Assembly (NCBI GenBank): GCA_017610485.1
Contig: JAFCBY010000018.1
Coordinates: forward strand, 1 to 14,100
Length of the DNA: 14,100 bases
Origin: Candidatus Falkowiibacteriota bacterium
GTDB lineage: Archaea > Iainarchaeota > Iainarchaeia > Iainarchaeales > GCA-2688035
Reading direction: 5' to 3'
How positions within the stretch are numbered: position 1 is the stretch's first letter; each line of letters opens with the position of its first letter. Under the pieces are notes generated by a model that was not told the DNA's origin, made no database searches, and worked only from the letters and a program-made list of their open reading frames with translations. Shown here one piece after another: positions 12,566 through 14,100 of the stretch. The translations under genes were made by a program, and so were the position numbers.

Positions 12566-13348
12566 ATGGTCAAAGCAGGTTTAGTGGCAGCTAGCCTTGG
12601 CTCTGCATGGCATAGGCGAAAGAGCCATTTTGTCAAGGTCCCTGAGCTTCGGAGATACTCTTTTGGAGGCCTTGAAATTTTGACAGAGGTAACTCCCGAT
12701 GTCTTTCCCCCCTCTTGCATTACGCCTTTTATGGTGGGCAACATAACAATTTCCACCGGTGAAAAGGTTGTTGATATAGGGACTGGCTCTGGCATTCTTG
12801 CAATCTTTGCAGCAAAGATGGGTGGCATTGTTTCAGCAACTGACACAAGTGCTGACGCAATAGATGCTGCTGAAAAAAATGCGGTGCTTAATGGCGTGAA
12901 GCTTGCCTTGTATAAGGGGCGTTTTTTTGCAGGTCTTGATGAAAAGTTTGATGTGATAGTTGCGAACCTTCCGCAGGAAATTGTTCCGGTTTCTTACCTT
13001 GAATCAATTGGCCCAAAGCTTTCAAAAACCATTGACGGCGGCAAGCTTGGAAACCAACACGTCCTAAAATTCCTTGAGCTTGCAAAAAAACACGTGCACA
13101 AAGATACCCGCATTTTCTTGCCTGTTTACACTGTTACTGACTATGCTTCTACCCTAAGGAAAATTCTTTTGCATTACAACGCAAGGCTTGTCGCCTTTCA
13201 AGAAATGTCCACAAAGGAATTTGTGCCGGAAAACAAGGCCTTTTTTCGCTCACTGAACGAAAGAGGCAAAACAAGGATTTTCAAGCGGGGGAAGAAATGG
13301 GTTGCAAACGCCTACCTTTTTGAGCTCACCCAAAAAACTAGGATATAG
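12566..13348 (+). CDS. Class I SAM-dependent methyltransferase, HemK/PrmC-like
   Basis: A 260-residue Rossmann-fold methyltransferase. Motif I is VVDIGTGSG (D70, G72, G74, G76), preceded by TPDVFPPSCITPFM, the proline-rich loop that HemK/PrmC-like enzymes have before the SAM fold. The acidic end of strand 2 is SATDTS, and motif IV is NLPQE at N134-Q137, in place of the NPPY that HemK-type N-methyltransferases use to bind a Gln or Asn amide. The C-terminal part has an extra basic segment (KRGKKW) before a final strand. With NLPQ the substrate may differ from release-factor Gln; RNA, protein or a small molecule are all possible. The ATG is placed by the TATA box. It is divergent from the Lrp gene and 75 bases upstream of aspS, which has its own promoter-like sequence and Shine-Dalgarno site. 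Confidence 0.78.
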   Translation: MVKAGLVAASLGSAWHRRKSHFVKVPELRRYSFGGLEILTEVTPDVFPPSCITPFMVGNITISTGEKVVDIGTGSGILAIFAAKMGGIVSATDTSADAIDAAEKNAVLNGVKLALYKGRFFAGLDEKFDVIVANLPQEIVPVSYLESIGPKLSKTIDGGKLGNQHVLKFLELAKKHVHKDTRIFLPVYTVTDYASTLRKILLHYNARLVAFQEMSTKEFVPENKAFFRSLNERGKTRIFKRGKKWVANAYLFELTQKTRI

Positions 13349-13374
13349 GCTTGTCTAACTTCCTAACACTTAAG

Positions 13375-13382
13375 CTTTTAAC
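13375..13382 (+). promoter_or_regulatory. TATA-like box for aspS
   Basis: CTTTTAAC in the 75-base gap predicts a start near 13405 and a leader of about 20 bases that contains the AAAGGTG Shine-Dalgarno site (13410-13416), seven bases before the ATG. Confidence 0.35.
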
Positions 13383-13423
13383 CGTTTTTTCACCCATTTT
13401 TCTTCTGAGAAAGGTGCTTTTGA

Positions 13424-14100
13424 ATGAAGAGAACTCATACATGCGGCGAACTGACCGAGAAGAATGTTGGCAAAAAGGCCATTCTTCAGGGCTGGGTTTC
13501 GAAAAGGCGAGATCACGGCAAGCTGATTTTTATTGACATCAGGGACCGCTATGGGGTAACCCAGGTTGTGTTCAACCCAAAGAACGGGAAGGATGCGTAC
13601 CAGCAGGCGGAAAAGCTTGGAAAGGAGTTCGTTGTCCAGATAGAGGGCAAGGTTGGCAAAAGGCCAAAGGGGACGGAGAACAAGGCAATTAAGACAGGGA
13701 AAATTGAAGTGGGTGTCACAAAGCTTGACATACTAAACCCGTCAGAAACACCACTTCCAATTGAAATCGACGAGCATCTTTTGGCAGGGGAAGACCAGCG
13801 CCTTAAATACAGGTTTCTGGACCTGCGAAGGCAACAGCTTCAAAAAAATCTAATCCTTCGCCACAATGTGGTGAAGGCATTTCGCGACTTTTTCGACAAA
13901 GAGGGTTTTCTCGAAATAGAAACCCCTTTCCTTGCCAAGAGCACGCCTGAAGGGGCCCGGGATTTCCTGGTCCCGAGCCGTGTCCAGACAGGAAAATTCT
14001 TTGCCCTGCCCCAGAGCCCGCAGCTCTTCAAGCAAATCCTGATGGTTTCAGGCTTTGACAAATACTTTCAGATAGTGCGCTGTTTCAGGGACGAGGATTT
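13424..14100 (+). CDS. aspS: Aspartyl-tRNA synthetase, bacterial type (3' end beyond window)
   Basis: The first 225 codons of an aspartyl-tRNA synthetase, which joins Asp to tRNA with ATP; the gene runs off the right edge with no stop. The N-terminal OB-fold anticodon-binding domain (about 1-105) opens with RTHTCGEL and includes QGWVSKRRDHGKLIFIDIRD. The catalytic core follows: RLKYRFLDLRR, the helix before motif 1, motif 1 ending EIETPFLAKSTPEGARDF, the QSPQLFKQ flipping-loop and active-site region, and the start of motif 2, RCFRDED. The words THTCGEL, YRFLDLRR and TPEGARDFLVPSR belong to the bacterial AspRS lineage (about 590 residues with a GAD insertion) and not to the archaeal/eukaryotic one. 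Whether the GAD domain is present cannot be seen. The ATG at 13424 has GGTG seven bases upstream. Probable transfer from bacteria at some point (inference). Confidence 0.95.
   Translation, partial: MKRTHTCGELTEKNVGKKAILQGWVSKRRDHGKLIFIDIRDRYGVTQVVFNPKNGKDAYQQAEKLGKEFVVQIEGKVGKRPKGTENKAIKTGKIEVGVTKLDILNPSETPLPIEIDEHLLAGEDQRLKYRFLDLRRQQLQKNLILRHNVVKAFRDFFDKEGFLEIETPFLAKSTPEGARDFLVPSRVQTGKFFALPQSPQLFKQILMVSGFDKYFQIVRCFRDED

Noticed and set aside
1..14100. CRISPR arrays, insertion sequences, tRNA or rRNA genes, attachment sites
   Set aside because: No regularly spaced repeats, transposase motifs, terminal inverted repeats or structured-RNA signatures were seen on reading through either strand.

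Overview
The window looks like a stretch of an archaeal chromosome, probably from a small-genome lineage of the DPANN kind (lineage is inference). Evidence seen directly: TATA-like boxes (TTTAAATA, TATTTAAATA, TTTTTAAAC and variants) lie about 26 bases before the start codon of most genes, leaving no room for a leader or Shine-Dalgarno sequence, which is the mark of leaderless archaeal transcripts. Family evidence: a DUF5654-type small membrane protein, a tandem Lrp/AsnC regulator, a lumazine-synthase-fold protein resembling archaeal riboflavin synthase, a COG1236 beta-CASP nuclease and an antitoxin with a UPF0175-like tail are all at home in archaea. The aspartyl-tRNA synthetase at the right edge is instead of the bacterial type.

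Layout. 1-757: a divergent pair. To the left, a four-helix DUF3796-like membrane protein overlaps by 4 bases the GTG start of a gene cut by the window edge, probably an XRE-type regulator, and a repeated element surrounds the likely TATA box. To the right is a DUF5654-like protein. 773-1725: a small cysteine-rich lipoprotein (minus) and a Nudix hydrolase (plus). 1728-6140: two divergently transcribed surface proteins, a single-pass membrane protein with a long beta-rich, sequon-rich ectodomain, and a 912-residue clostripain-family lipoprotein with three C-terminal lipocalin-like modules. 6193-8845: a riboflavin-synthase-like small protein, a lysine-rich coiled-coil protein and a beta-CASP nuclease. 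8916-10592: an unknown basic protein and a compact flavoprotein of the aspartate oxidase/fumarate reductase family with an unusual leader. 10626-11435: a RHH/UPF0175-type antitoxin plus PIN toxin cassette. 11501-13348: a double Lrp regulator divergent from a HemK-like methyltransferase. 13424-end: aspS, cut by the window.

Most genes are single transcription units, each with its own promoter; only the toxin-antitoxin pair and the DUF3796/regulator pair look like operons. No tRNA, rRNA, CRISPR array or insertion sequence was recognised, and no gap without a gene exceeds 300 bases. The points most worth following are the flavoprotein leader (a 12-codon leaderless mini-ORF plus two mutually exclusive hairpins, one looping out the start codon), the three ATATTA elements spaced exactly 11 bases at the toxin-antitoxin promoter, the degenerate riboflavin-synthase-like protein, and the C11 peptidase with Asn in place of the usual Asp two residues before its catalytic Cys.
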